Positions 1-8,324 of a stretch of 64,000 nucleotides of DNA are shown one piece after another. Numbering within the stretch: the stretch's first letter is position 1; each line of letters begins with the position of its first letter. The notes beneath the pieces were generated by a model. The model was not told the origin of the DNA. It saw only the letters and a list, made by a program, of their open reading frames with translations, and made no database searches. Location: positions 2,232,001 to 2,296,000 of the forward strand of contig OY970326.1 of the NCBI GenBank assembly GCA_963717155.1. The letters are read 5' to 3'. A program made the translations under genes and the position numbers. This DNA is from G963717155 sp963717155. Lineage in GTDB: Bacteria; Actinomycetota; Thermoleophilia; Gaiellales; JALYLC01.

Positions 1-466
1 ATCCCACGAGAGTCTCCGTCACTTTGGCGAGCCCGACGGACCCCGCCAGCGCTCGCGCACGCTCGCGCATCTCGCCGTCTCGGTTGCGCGAGGAGAACAT
101 GCGAAGGTGTCCGGAGCGGACGCCCAGAACGGCCAGGTACAGGTTGTCCTCGACGGTCAGTCCGAGGAAGAGTCGCGACTTCTGGTACGTCCGCGACATG
201 CCCAGCTTCGCCCGATAGGGCGGCGGCAGACCCGTGGAGTCCTCACCGAGGAACTCGATCGTTCCGGCACTGGCCGCCACATCGCCGGAGATGACGTTGA
301 ACAGCGTTGTCTTGCCCGCGCCGTTCGGCCCGAGGATGACGCGACGCTCGCCGTACGCGACATCGAGGTCGATGTCGCGTACGGCGTGCAGGCCGCCGTA
401 GCGCCGGCCGACCCCTCGTAAGCGAAGGATCGGCTCGGCGCTGTCGGTTTGTGCTGTATCGCTCAG
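1..466 (-). CDS. livG: Branched-chain-type ABC transporter ATP-binding protein LivG (C-terminus cut by window)
   Basis: This is the cytoplasmic ATPase of a LivFGHM-type importer. After about 14 residues comes an ABC start (ILRLRGVGRRYGGLHAVRDI), then a Walker A GPNGAGKTT and the LivG-typical GMSRTYQKSRLF block. The Walker B and signature parts lie beyond the window edge. The reading frame has no ATG, GTG or TTG between the upstream in-frame TGA and the conserved N-terminus. A CTG at 464-466 sits about 6 bases after AAAGG and is the best start. It follows the binding-protein gene by 13 bases and is the last visible gene of the livHM-SBP-livG operon. Confidence 0.85.
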   Translation of the reverse strand, partial: MSDTAQTDSAEPILRLRGVGRRYGGLHAVRDIDLDVAYGERRVILGPNGAGKTTLFNVISGDVAASAGTIEFLGEDSTGLPPPYRAKLGMSRTYQKSRLFLGLTVEDNLYLAVLGVRSGHLRMFSSRNRDGEMRERARALAGSVGLAKVTETLVG

Positions 467-479
467 AACGCGCCTTTGG

Positions 480-1886
480 CTACGAGACGACCTTGGGGGT
501 CAGCTCCTTGCCGATCCACGGAAGCGACCGCTTCACGCACTTCGGCTCGGTGCCGCTGGGCGCCGGAGTGGACGACGAGAAGGTGCCACCGAACGTCTGC
601 GTGACGCCAGGGACCTCGCCGACCGTCTTGACGGCAAGCTTGCCGTCCTTGGTGTAGAGCTGCTGGTAGTACGTGGTCAGGATCGCCTGACGGTTCTTGT
701 CCAGCTTCACGACGCCATAGGGGCCGTTGAGTACGGTCTTGCCGAGTGCCTTCTGCAGCGCCTTCTGGCCACCGGAGAGGTCACCCTTGACCGCCTGCAG
801 GCCCTTGATCAGGCCCCAGGTGTTGATGTAGTAGCCGAACGTGAACGTGCTCGCAGCCTGCGGGGCGGCGGCGCCGCCGGGCGGGATCTGCTTGAACCAC
901 TTGCCGATGATGTTGTTGGCGTAGTTCTTCGCCGCGGCAGTGTCGAGGTCGCCTGCGGTGCCCGCGCCGCCGACGTAGGCGCCGGAGACATCGGTCGAGA
1001 GGCTCTCGAACTCACCCGGCGTGCCCCAGAACAGGTTGCCGATGAACTTCTTGCTGTTGATCGGGCCGTGCGCCTGCTCGTAGGCCTTGAGGAACGGGAT
1101 CAGACCCGAACCGCCGACTGCGACGAACGTGCCATCGACGTCGGTCCTGAGCTGCTGTGCGTAGGTCGAGTAGTCCGTCGTGTTGAGCGGCGGGTTCACG
1201 CGCTGGACCACGTTGCCGCCGACGGCGCAGAACTCGGCGATGAAGCCGGCTGCGGACGTCCAGCCGAAGCTGTAGTTGTCCTGGACGACGGCCGCCGTCT
1301 TCCAGCCGAGCTTGTTGTAGGCGAGGTCGCCGAGACCCGCATTCCACTGGGCGCCGTCGCCGTTGAAGCGGAAGAAGTTCGGTGCGCGCACCTTCAGGGT
1401 CGTGTCCTGGGCGCCGGCCGAGCCGTCAACGAACGTCTTCGTCGGATGCTGCTTGGCGTAGTTCGCGATCGCAACCGACTCGTCGCCGGAGAGCGGGCCG
1501 ATCATCACATCGGCCTTGTTCTGCTCCATGATCCGGCGCGTTTCCTTGATCGCGAGATCGGCGTTGTCGCTGCCGCAGCCGACCGCGACGATCTTGATCG
1601 GATGGCCCGCGATCGAGCCCCCGGTGATGCCCTTGCGAGGATCATTCGGATCCTTTGGCTTGGCACCGGCGTACTGCGACAGCGCGGCGTAGACACCGGC
1701 CTGATCCTGCGCGTCGAACGTGCCGAACGCACCCTTGCAGTCGGACATCACGCCGATGCGAATCGTCGTCGCGGCCGCGTTGCCGGACGACGCGCTCGCC
1801 ACACCGGTGACAGCGGCCACCACAAGTGCGGCGCCCGCCAGCGGAAGCACGAACTTCCGCTTCCCACGTACGAAACTCCCCATCAT
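480..1886 (-). CDS. Branched-chain amino acid-type ABC substrate-binding protein (LivK/Peripla_BP_6)
   Basis: Secreted or anchored solute receptor of the adjacent importer, 468 residues. A basic N-terminus and a hydrophobic stretch (LPLAGAALVVAAVTGVASA) form a signal peptide with an Ala-x-Ala type cleavage region. The mature protein opens with TIRIGVMSDCKGAFG, as in type I periplasmic binding folds, and contains the GPLSGDESVAIANYA and NFFRFNGDGAQWNAGLG segments expected in that family. Start chosen at the first of two tandem ATGs because AAAGGGAGAG lies just upstream; a longer frame to 1913 exists but lacks a ribosome site. The substrate cannot be read from sequence; the gene context suggests an amide or carboxylate. 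Confidence 0.9.
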   Translation of the reverse strand: MMGSFVRGKRKFVLPLAGAALVVAAVTGVASASSGNAAATTIRIGVMSDCKGAFGTFDAQDQAGVYAALSQYAGAKPKDPNDPRKGITGGSIAGHPIKIVAVGCGSDNADLAIKETRRIMEQNKADVMIGPLSGDESVAIANYAKQHPTKTFVDGSAGAQDTTLKVRAPNFFRFNGDGAQWNAGLGDLAYNKLGWKTAAVVQDNYSFGWTSAAGFIAEFCAVGGNVVQRVNPPLNTTDYSTYAQQLRTDVDGTFVAVGGSGLIPFLKAYEQAHGPINSKKFIGNLFWGTPGEFESLSTDVSGAYVGGAGTAGDLDTAAAKNYANNIIGKWFKQIPPGGAAAPQAASTFTFGYYINTWGLIKGLQAVKGDLSGGQKALQKALGKTVLNGPYGVVKLDKNRQAILTTYYQQLYTKDGKLAVKTVGEVPGVTQTFGGTFSSSTPAPSGTEPKCVKRSLPWIGKELTPKVVS

Positions 1887-1974
1887 CGCTCTCCCTTTCG
1901 TTGCTTGCCGCACTATCCGACCCCAGCGTCGGACACGTCGCCGGCCTCACACATCCTTGGACGCCCGTTCTGGG

Positions 1975-3009
1975 TCACAAGTCTGCGCTCGCCGGTGTTG
2001 TGCCGATCGAGGGCGCGCCTCCACCCCCGGGGTCGCGAGTTCGAAGAACGCCGACGAGGCGTTCCCACAGGCCCATCACACCGGCGGGCGAGACGAGCAC
2101 GATCACCAGGAAGATGATCCCGATGACGGTGTCGAAGCGCGAGCCGATGAAGCCGATCGTCTGGAGGTAGTTATTGAGCACGACGTAGATGAAGGCGCCG
2201 ACCCACGCTCCCTCGAGCCGGTAGAGGCCGCCGATCACGGCGATCGCGAGCACGTCCACCATCTGTCCGACATCGATCGACTGGGGGTCGATGTGCCCGT
2301 TCCACCAGACGAAGAGGATGCCGCCGATCGATGCGATGAAGCCGGCGAAGACGAACGCGAGGGTGCGGTGCAGCCCAACGTGATAGCCGAGCGAGCTCAT
2401 GCGGACCGGGTCATCGCGGATGCCCTGCAACGAGAGTCCGAACGGCGTCCGGACCACGTACCGCAGCAGACCGTACGAGAGCAACGCGAGCGCGAGGGTG
2501 AGGTAGTACAACCGGTTCGGATGGCCATCGGCCGACCCGATCAGGCTCGGAACCGGAATGCCGCTGATTCCACCGAACCCCGAGAGCGACGTCACCTGAC
2601 CGAAGAACAGGTTCGCGATCACGCCGAACGTCAGCGTGATCATGAGGAAGTAGATACCGAAGCTGCGGCATGCGAGCACACCGAAGACCAGCGCGATACC
2701 CGTTCCGCAGACAAGACCCAGGATCACCCCGATCCACGGATCCCAGCCCAGGTTGAGCCCCTTCGTGTTGCCGTTCGTGGTCGCGTTGCCAAGGGCGAAC
2801 CCTGCGATGCCGTACACCGCCACCTGTGCGAGCGAGACCATCCCCCCGAACGCGGACAGAAAGGTCAGGCTGGCCGCGATGATGCCCAGCAGGAGCACCT
2901 GCGTCAGCAGCGCGCTCACCCAGTAGGTCGTCACGAACAGGGGTGCGAGCACGGCGACGACCAGCACGACGAGCCCTGCCATGCGGTCGAGATTGGCGAA
3001 CCTTGTCAC
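1975..3009 (-). CDS. livM: Branched-chain-type ABC transporter permease LivM
   Basis: Integral membrane permease of 344 residues with many hydrophobic helices. It carries the LivM hallmarks FGGMVSLAQVAVYGIAGFALG near the N-terminus and LQGIRDDPVRMSSLGYHVG in the cytoplasmic coupling loop. It starts at GTG 3009 in a GTGA overlap with the livH stop, so the two permeases are translationally coupled. A longer open frame upstream runs antiparallel to conserved livH codons in another frame and is a shadow. The product pairs with LivH to form the transmembrane channel and with LivG/LivF as ATPases. livF is not in the window and probably lies to the left. Confidence 0.92.
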   Translation of the reverse strand: MTRFANLDRMAGLVVLVVAVLAPLFVTTYWVSALLTQVLLLGIIAASLTFLSAFGGMVSLAQVAVYGIAGFALGNATTNGNTKGLNLGWDPWIGVILGLVCGTGIALVFGVLACRSFGIYFLMITLTFGVIANLFFGQVTSLSGFGGISGIPVPSLIGSADGHPNRLYYLTLALALLSYGLLRYVVRTPFGLSLQGIRDDPVRMSSLGYHVGLHRTLAFVFAGFIASIGGILFVWWNGHIDPQSIDVGQMVDVLAIAVIGGLYRLEGAWVGAFIYVVLNNYLQTIGFIGSRFDTVIGIIFLVIVLVSPAGVMGLWERLVGVLRTRDPGGGGAPSIGTTPASADL

Positions 3010-4067
3010 GCCGGACGCCCGTAGATGCCGTAGGGGCGGACGGCCAGCACGATCGCGAGGAGGACGAAGGTCAGGACAATCGAGTAGTAGTTGTAGGTGG
3101 CCGGCAGGTATGCCGCCGACAGGTTCGTCGTGAGGCCGAGCAGCAACGATCCAATGGCCGCGCCTGCGAGCGATCCCATGCCGCCGATGATCACGACGAC
3201 GAGCGAGTTCAGGAGCCAGTTCGAGTCGACGCCGGGCGCGAGGCTGCCGAACGAGCCGCCGACGACCCCGCCGAGGCCAGCGAGCGCCGAGCCGACGAAG
3301 AATGCGATCGCGAAGGTGCGCTGGATGTTGATGCCGAGCGCGCTCACCATCGCGCGATCGTCGACGCCCGCCCGGATCACCATGCCCGTCCGCGTCCGCT
3401 TCAGCCAGAACCAGAGCGCCCCGCCGATCACGAGCGAGAGCAGCAGGATCAGGAGGCGCTCCTCGGAGTACTGGACCTCTGCCACGCGGAGGTCGACGAA
3501 GTGATCGATCCTGCCCGGCCAGGTGATTCCCTCGGCGATACCGCCGAAATGCGAGAGCATCTGATCGGCGAGGATGATCGAGACCGCAATCGTGATGAGG
3601 GCCTGACGCAGATCCTGCCCCTGGTTCCAGCGCAGGAGGGTCTGTTGCATCGCCAGGCCTACGAACCCCACGAGCACCGTGCCCACGATCGCCGGAACGA
3701 CCCAGTTGACGACGCTGACCTGGCTCGAAGACAGGCCGAACGCACCGCCCTGTCCGACGAGATCGCGCTGAACACGGAGCGCGATGTACCCGCCGAGCAG
3801 GAAGAACGAGCCGTGTGCCATGTTGACGACGCGCATCAGGCCGAAGATCAGCGTGAATCCGCTGGCAACGACGAAGTAGAGCCCGGCCGCCGTGATCCCG
3901 TTCAGCATCACGATCAGGAAGTCCTTGGGATCGTCGATCGCCGTCCCGAAGCCCATGCCCTGCCCGATGAAGCCGATCCAGAGCACGACGAACACCCCGG
4001 CCGCCACACTGACGGCGAGCCCAGCCAGATGCGAGACCCGCGCGAGCGTGCGCGGATTCAACTCCAC
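3006..4067 (-). CDS. livH: Branched-chain-type ABC transporter permease LivH
   Basis: First gene of the importer operon, 353 residues, multi-pass membrane protein. It shows LivH signatures GITAAGLYFVVASGFTLIFG and VVNMAHGSFFLLGGYIAL, followed by VRAGVDDRAMVSALGIN-type coupling-loop residues (here IRAGVDDRAMVSALGIN). The N-terminal extension has an extra hydrophobic helix (LAGLAVSVAAGVFVVLWIGF) before the conserved core, making it somewhat longer than the ~290-residue norm. GTG start at 4067 has GAGAGGG upstream. It overlaps livM by 4 bases. Confidence 0.92.
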   Translation of the reverse strand: MELNPRTLARVSHLAGLAVSVAAGVFVVLWIGFIGQGMGFGTAIDDPKDFLIVMLNGITAAGLYFVVASGFTLIFGLMRVVNMAHGSFFLLGGYIALRVQRDLVGQGGAFGLSSSQVSVVNWVVPAIVGTVLVGFVGLAMQQTLLRWNQGQDLRQALITIAVSIILADQMLSHFGGIAEGITWPGRIDHFVDLRVAEVQYSEERLLILLLSLVIGGALWFWLKRTRTGMVIRAGVDDRAMVSALGINIQRTFAIAFFVGSALAGLGGVVGGSFGSLAPGVDSNWLLNSLVVVIIGGMGSLAGAAIGSLLLGLTTNLSAAYLPATYNYYSIVLTFVLLAIVLAVRPYGIYGRPA

Positions 4068-4126
4068 GCCCTCTCGCCGCCGCCTGCTCCGTCGCCGACA
4101 TGCACTTCGCGCCTCACGCAGAAGCG

Positions 4127-4155
4127 AACTTACCTGCTGGCGCGGAGCAGGTCAA
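4127..4155 (-). promoter_or_regulatory. Candidate sigma-70 promoter for the liv operon
   Basis: On the minus strand TTGACC (4155-4150) and TAAGTT (4132-4127) are separated by exactly 17 bases, about 60 bases before the livH GTG. It lies in the 165-base gap between livH and the upstream lipoprotein gene, the only sizeable gap in this stretch, consistent with independent expression of the importer. Confidence 0.5.
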
Positions 4156-4232
4156 CGCGATGATCGATTATCCGCGCGTACGTCGCATGGCGCACACGGC
4201 GCTCCACGCGTCTCGGAATCGGCGCGCGCGGC

Positions 4233-4691
4233 CTACTCGAAGGGTTCGCGCGCGCACGCGGCGGCGCCGAGCTGCTTCGCGTAGCGCTCGGCCAGGCGCT
4301 GGTTCGCGACGGCGGCGCTGACGGTCTGGACGAACCCGCCCTGGCTCTTCCGCTTCGTGAGGACGGCGTACCCGATCGCGAGGCCGTCGAAGTAGTAGCC
4401 GAACTGCTGCACCATCTTCCGTGCGTTCGCCTTCTCGGCGGCCGGAGGCTCGAGCAGGCGGATCTTCTTGACGAACGCATGTCCGATCTTGACGGTCCCG
4501 GGGTAGGTCTTCGAGATCGGCGTGTCGCCGGGCTTGCCGAGCGCCTCGATCTGCTTGCGCATGTCGGTGCACGCCGACGAGAGCTGCTTCGCGTAGGCCT
4601 GGCTGGCCGACTCGTGGCCGCCACCGCCGCATGCGGCCGCGGTCAGCGCGACGAGCGCGAGCAGCGCCACGGCGAGGACACGTCCGGTCAT
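4233..4691 (-). CDS. Putative lipoprotein, unknown function
   Basis: 152 residues, no recognised domain. The N-terminus MTGRVLAVALLALVALTAAAC followed by GGGG reads as a lipoprotein signal with the acylated cysteine at about residue 21 and a flexible glycine linker. The rest is helical, with many Lys, Ala and Gln and two further Cys (about 41 and 146). ATG start overlaps the amidase stop by one base (TGATG), so it is the last gene of the NIPSNAP-to-amidase operon. It might be an accessory binding or sensing protein for the same substrate, but nothing in the sequence shows this. Confidence 0.75.
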   Translation of the reverse strand: MTGRVLAVALLALVALTAAACGGGGHESASQAYAKQLSSACTDMRKQIEALGKPGDTPISKTYPGTVKIGHAFVKKIRLLEPPAAEKANARKMVQQFGYYFDGLAIGYAVLTKRKSQGGFVQTVSAAVANQRLAERYAKQLGAAACAREPFE

Positions 4692-5803
4692 CAGTCGCCG
4701 CGCTCCCAGGCGAGCCCGGCCGCGAGCGCGACCTCGTCTCGTGGAGCCACGAACTGGAGGTTCCCGATCGCGAGTCCGGCCCAGCCGATCAGATTGACCC
4801 AGCGCATGAATGCCGCGAGCCCGATCCGCACGTCGAGCTCGTTGCAGTCCTCCGGTGGGAGATCGATCGCTACGCACGGCGAGACGTACAGGTCGACGTC
4901 CGGCTCGTAGCGCCGCCAGCGGTCGATCGAGCGCCGCGCCGCCGCGACCTCGTCGTCCGGGACACGCTGGGCAAGCTCGAGCTTCGCCCTGACGTTGTCG
5001 CCGTACTCGTCGGCGCGCTCCGGGAACAGGCCGCGGTGCGACTCGGCCGCCTCGCGGTTGAAGAGCGGCCACGAGTTCGCCTCGGGTGGCGGGACGCGAG
5101 CCTCGACGACCCGGGCGCCGAGTCGATGGAGCCGCTCCACGGCATCCTCGGCGAGATCGCTCTCGAGCCCGGCCTGACCATCGCCCACCTCCGGCGCCTG
5201 ACGCAGCAGGCCCACCGTGAGCCCGGCGAGCCGGGGCTCGGGAAGCGGGCGGCCCGCGAGCGCCGACCACGCAGCGGCGACGTCGGCGACGGTGCGAGCC
5301 ATCGGCCCGACCGTGTCGAACGACGGGCAGAGCGGGAAGACGCCTTCGGTGGGAATCGCCCCCCAGCGAGTCTTGAGGCCCACGATCCCGCAGCACGCCG
5401 CAGGCAGCCGCACCGAGCACCCGGTGTCGGTTCCGAGCGCGAGGTCGCACATGTCCGCGGCGAGCGCAGCGGCGTTCCCCCCGCTCGAGCCGCCGGCCGT
5501 CCTGCCCTCGTGGACGGGGTTCCGGACGGTGCCGTACCACGGGTTCTGACTCGTGACGCCCCACGCGAACTCGTGCAGGTTCGCCTTGCCGATCAGCGAC
5601 GCGCCCGCGGCGAGCAGACGCTCGACGGACGGTGCGGTGTGCTCCGGCACATGCTCGGCGAAGATCTGCGAGCCGTACGTCGTGCGCACGCCGGCGGTGT
5701 CGATCAGGTCCTTGACCAGCAGTCGACGCCCCGCGAGCGGCCCCTCGACCGTGGGTCCCGGGTCGACCCAGGTGATCACCGCGTTGTACGGATCGTCGGT
5801 CAC
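4691..5803 (-). CDS. Amidase signature family hydrolase
   Basis: Cytoplasmic amide hydrolase of 370 residues. The Ser-cisSer-Lys triad can be placed: Lys in LLVKDLIDTAG, cis-Ser in the GGSSGG loop, and the nucleophile Ser in TDTGCSVRLPA, where the usual second Gly is Cys. It is short compared with the ~450-500 residues of GatA-like amidases and ends soon after the core, so substrate preference is open. GTG start gives a GTGA overlap with the upstream RidA-like gene. With RidA, a molybdenum hydroxylase and an isochorismatase-like gene nearby, release of ammonia from a small amide is a plausible role. Confidence 0.88.
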   Translation of the reverse strand: MTDDPYNAVITWVDPGPTVEGPLAGRRLLVKDLIDTAGVRTTYGSQIFAEHVPEHTAPSVERLLAAGASLIGKANLHEFAWGVTSQNPWYGTVRNPVHEGRTAGGSSGGNAAALAADMCDLALGTDTGCSVRLPAACCGIVGLKTRWGAIPTEGVFPLCPSFDTVGPMARTVADVAAAWSALAGRPLPEPRLAGLTVGLLRQAPEVGDGQAGLESDLAEDAVERLHRLGARVVEARVPPPEANSWPLFNREAAESHRGLFPERADEYGDNVRAKLELAQRVPDDEVAAARRSIDRWRRYEPDVDLYVSPCVAIDLPPEDCNELDVRIGLAAFMRWVNLIGWAGLAIGNLQFVAPRDEVALAAGLAWERGD

Positions 5804-6213
5804 GCGACGGGAAGCGCCGCCACGCACTCGACCTCGATCTTCGCGCCGGGTACCGCGAGGCGGCTGACCTCGAACAGCGTCGAGGCGGGTCGGACGTCGC
5901 CGAACACCTCCTGACGCACCGGGTTGATGCGCGTCCGGTCGGCGATATCGGTCAGGTACACGGTCACCTTGACGACGTCGTCGAAGGCGCAGTCGGCCGC
6001 CGCGAGCACGACGCGCATGATCTCGAACACCCGCCGCGTCTGTGCGACGACGTCCTCACCGCCGACCAGCGCTCCCTGCGCGTCGACCGGCACGATCCCG
6101 CTGACGAACAGGAGGCCGCCGGCCTCGACGGCGTCCGTGTAGTGCGAGATCGGCTCGGCCAGACCCGCGATGCGGTGCTCGCGACGTCGCGCGGCCACCC
6201 GTGCGGCAGTCAC
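5800..6213 (-). CDS. RidA/YjgF/YER057c/UK114 family protein
   Basis: 137 residues. Members hydrolyse reactive enamines or imines, or act on aminoacrylate-like intermediates. The fold is recognisable from SHYTDAVEAGGLLFVSGIVP, the DVVKVTVYLTDIADRTRINPV segment and the C-terminal RLAVPGAKIEVECVA. The usual Arg in the R-x-A-V-E region near the C-terminus is replaced by SRLAVPGAKIEVE, so deaminase activity is uncertain. GTG start overlaps the SRPBCC stop (GTGA). It sits directly upstream of the amidase, consistent with processing a nitrogenous intermediate. Confidence 0.85.
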   Translation of the reverse strand: MTAARVAARRREHRIAGLAEPISHYTDAVEAGGLLFVSGIVPVDAQGALVGGEDVVAQTRRVFEIMRVVLAAADCAFDDVVKVTVYLTDIADRTRINPVRQEVFGDVRPASTLFEVSRLAVPGAKIEVECVAALPVA

Positions 6214-6653
6214 TCCTGCCCGAAGTGGCGCTTGATCGCGTCGAAACCGGGCTGGAAGACCACCCCGGCGAAGAACCCCGTCCACTGGCCCTGCTCGTCG
6301 CGATTGCAATCGAAGACAGTCCACCACTCGACAAAGCTCGCGTCACCATCGGTGATGGGTGTGACGCGCAGCGTGCAGAGGTAGTTGTCGATGGGGAACG
6401 GCTGCGTCTGGAAGTCGTAGGTGTAGGAGCGCTCGACGTCGGAGTGGGTGAGGAGCTTCTCGCGGATGAGCGTCCCGTCGCCCAGGGTGATGGCGCGGAT
6501 GGCCCCGACCTGATCGCCGGTGCACCCGTCCTCGATCTCGCTCGTGATGATGTGCTCGCTGTTCCAGGTCGCGAGGCCGTTGAAGTCGCGGATGTGCGCC
6601 CAGACCGCGTCGGCGGGGGCGTTGATGACCGTGCTGGCGTACGACTTGGCCAT
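6210..6653 (-). CDS. SRPBCC family protein (polyketide cyclase/dehydrase-like)
   Basis: 147 residues covering a complete START/Bet v 1-like fold: the opening YASTVINAPADAVWAHIRDF is the typical first strand and helix, and the long C-terminal helix ends in FDAIKRHFGQE. These single-domain proteins bind small hydrophobic ligands and some catalyse cyclisation or dehydration; the sequence does not say which. ATG start follows a GAGGAGCAAG-type ribosome site. It is the middle gene of a coupled operon and overlaps the downstream RidA gene by four bases. Confidence 0.82.
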   Translation of the reverse strand: MAKSYASTVINAPADAVWAHIRDFNGLATWNSEHIITSEIEDGCTGDQVGAIRAITLGDGTLIREKLLTHSDVERSYTYDFQTQPFPIDNYLCTLRVTPITDGDASFVEWWTVFDCNRDEQGQWTGFFAGVVFQPGFDAIKRHFGQE

Positions 6654-6666
6654 GCGTCTTGCTCCT

Positions 6667-7239
6667 CTAGCTGGTTGGAAGCGTGATGGAACGGTCGAAG
6701 AACACCGTGGGTCGCTGGAGCTTGGGCTTCTGCTCGTCCTCGGGGTCGACGTAGCGGATCGTACGCTTGCCCTCCCAGATCGCGGGGAGCAACAGCACCC
6801 GGACGAACGCCGTCTCGCCCTCCGGCGCCGCAGTCGCGTGCACGGGCTCGGGGCCCGACTCGAACCACGGCTCTCCGGCCTCGTACACCGTCGTCTTCCC
6901 CTCGCTGCGGATCGTGATCGAGCCGTGCAGCAGGTAGCGGATCCCCGGGCCTGGATGCGTGTGCGTGTACGCGATGCCGCCCGGCGGGAAGTCGATGCGG
7001 TCGCAACGCGCGATCCACGGCTGTCTCGCGTCGAGCGAGACGGGATGCGAGAGCAACGACCCCACGGCGGCAGCACCGGCGGGCGCGAGCTCCCACGCCA
7101 GCGCGAGACCCGCGACGTCGGCAGCTCCGAACGAGGCCTTCCCGGCGGCGACGTCGTACACGACGCGCTCGCCCCCGTCGCTTCGCAACCCGTCGCCGTG
7201 GGCGAACAGCGAGAACGTCCCACGCCAGTCGTTGCTCAA
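6667..7239 (-). CDS. Cupin-fold protein
   Basis: 190 residues. One cupin motif is visible around GGIAYTHTHPGPGIRYLLHG, providing two His and a Glu-replaced position, followed by EPWFESGPEPVHATA for the last His. This suggests a metal-binding jelly-roll, possibly an enzyme or sensor. Begins at TTG 7239 in a TTGA overlap with the SDR stop; a second upstream frame is a shadow. Codon use and operon position support it as a real gene. Function within the catabolic operon is not determinable. Confidence 0.8.
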   Translation of the reverse strand: MSNDWRGTFSLFAHGDGLRSDGGERVVYDVAAGKASFGAADVAGLALAWELAPAGAAAVGSLLSHPVSLDARQPWIARCDRIDFPPGGIAYTHTHPGPGIRYLLHGSITIRSEGKTTVYEAGEPWFESGPEPVHATAAPEGETAFVRVLLLPAIWEGKRTIRYVDPEDEQKPKLQRPTVFFDRSITLPTS

Positions 7240-7991
7240 TGGAAGTACTGCCCGCCGTCGATCACGATCGTCTGCCCGGTCACGAACGCCGAGCCGGGCC
7301 CCGACAGGTAGACGACGGCGCCGACGACGTCCTCGGGAACCTGGTCCCGCTGGATCGTCCGCGACGACACCGAGACCTCGCGGAGAGCGTCGATCACCTC
7401 GGGATGCTCCTCGACGCCGGCCGACATCGTGAAGCCCGGCGCGACGCAGTTGACCAGCACCCCATCGCGCCCGACCTCCTTCGCAAGCGCCCGCGTGAAC
7501 GCGACGATCGCGCCCTTGCTCGTCACGTAGTGCAGCAGGAACGGCACGCCGCGAAACGGCGTCCCCGACGAGATGTTCACGATCTTGCCGCCGCCGTTCG
7601 CCTGCATCACGGGCACCACCGCGCGGCAGGTCAGGAACATCGACGCGACGTTGACGTCCATGACCGTACGCCACTCGTCGAGCGGGATCTGCGTGAACGG
7701 CCGCATCGCGAGCGAGGCGTACAGGCCGGCGTTGTTGACGAGGATGTCGATCGTGCCGCACCCTGCGACGACATCGTCGGCCATCCGCTGCACGTCGGCC
7801 TCCTTCGAGACGTCGACCGTGAGGCCGACGCCGTCGGGGAAGGACGTGGCGGCCTCGTCGGCACCGCGAAGGTCGGCGACCACGATGCGCGCCCCCTCAC
7901 GAGCGAGCCCCTCGGCGATCGCGCGGCCGATCCCCTGGGCCGCGCCGGTGACGATCGCGACCTTGCCGCTCAACGCGCCGCCGCCGGGCAT
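7236..7991 (-). CDS. Short-chain dehydrogenase/reductase (SDR)
   Basis: Classical SDR of 251 residues, NAD(P)-dependent alcohol/ketone oxidoreductase. Cofactor motif TGAAQGIGR, NNAG at the end of strand 4, catalytic Ser in NISSG and the YVTSK (Tyr-x-x-x-Lys) pair are all present, followed by VNCVAPGFTMS. The acidic residue after strand 2 (VVADLRG) favours NAD over NADP. ATG at 7991 overlaps the NIPSNAP stop by one base. Lies in the amidase/RidA operon and probably oxidises an alcohol intermediate. Confidence 0.9.
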   Translation of the reverse strand: MPGGGALSGKVAIVTGAAQGIGRAIAEGLAREGARIVVADLRGADEAATSFPDGVGLTVDVSKEADVQRMADDVVAGCGTIDILVNNAGLYASLAMRPFTQIPLDEWRTVMDVNVASMFLTCRAVVPVMQANGGGKIVNISSGTPFRGVPFLLHYVTSKGAIVAFTRALAKEVGRDGVLVNCVAPGFTMSAGVEEHPEVIDALREVSVSSRTIQRDQVPEDVVGAVVYLSGPGSAFVTGQTIVIDGGQYFH

Positions 7992-8305
7992 CAGCGAATC
8001 GGCGAGAACGAGGTCGGGAGCAGGATCCGACTCTGCTGCGTGTGGATCAGCGGCTGGATCTTCGGCAGGAAGGCCTTCCAACCGGGGTGCGCCTGGAGCG
8101 CGGCCCGGCGCGCCTCGCGTGCCGCGAAGTCCGGGTACGCCCACATGTGCGTGTACGTCGAGAGGGCCCCGATGTCGGTCGTGAACGCCCCGACGAGGCC
8201 GCCGAGCACCTCGATCTGGATCGCGATGCCCTCGCTCTCGTACAGCTGGACGACCTCGTTGAGCTTGCCGGTGTAGACGTGGTAGTCGCGTTGCTCGACG
8301 ATCAT
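7991..8305 (-). CDS. NIPSNAP family protein
   Basis: 104 residues. The sequence IVEQRDYHVYTGKLNEVVQLYESEG, then TYTHMWAYPDFAAREARRAAL, matches the NIPSNAP dimeric alpha/beta-barrel family commonly found beside catabolic genes. No enzymatic residue can be assigned. Two ATG starts are possible (8305 or 8314); homologous architecture favours the one just before IVEQ. Neither has a clear ribosome site, and a divergent gene begins within 20 bases, so initiation may be leaderless. First gene of the operon running to the lipoprotein. Confidence 0.8.
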   Translation of the reverse strand: MIVEQRDYHVYTGKLNEVVQLYESEGIAIQIEVLGGLVGAFTTDIGALSTYTHMWAYPDFAAREARRAALQAHPGWKAFLPKIQPLIHTQQSRILLPTSFSPIR

Positions 8306-8324
8306 GTCGCGCATTATTGACGCC

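Noticed and set aside
1068..3024. Long plus-strand open frames across the liv genes (349, 434 residues)
   Set aside because: They are arginine/aspartate-rich antisense shadows of conserved LivK and LivM codons; GC-rich DNA gives few stops.
3010..4101. LivM extended upstream to a 708-residue protein
   Set aside because: The upstream part is a frame-shifted reading of livH without transport motifs; the GTG at 3009 in a GTGA overlap is the proper start.
4692..5564. N-terminal extension of the lipoprotein gene through the amidase
   Set aside because: The extension has no conserved residues and overlaps the amidase; a signal peptide begins precisely at ATG 4691.
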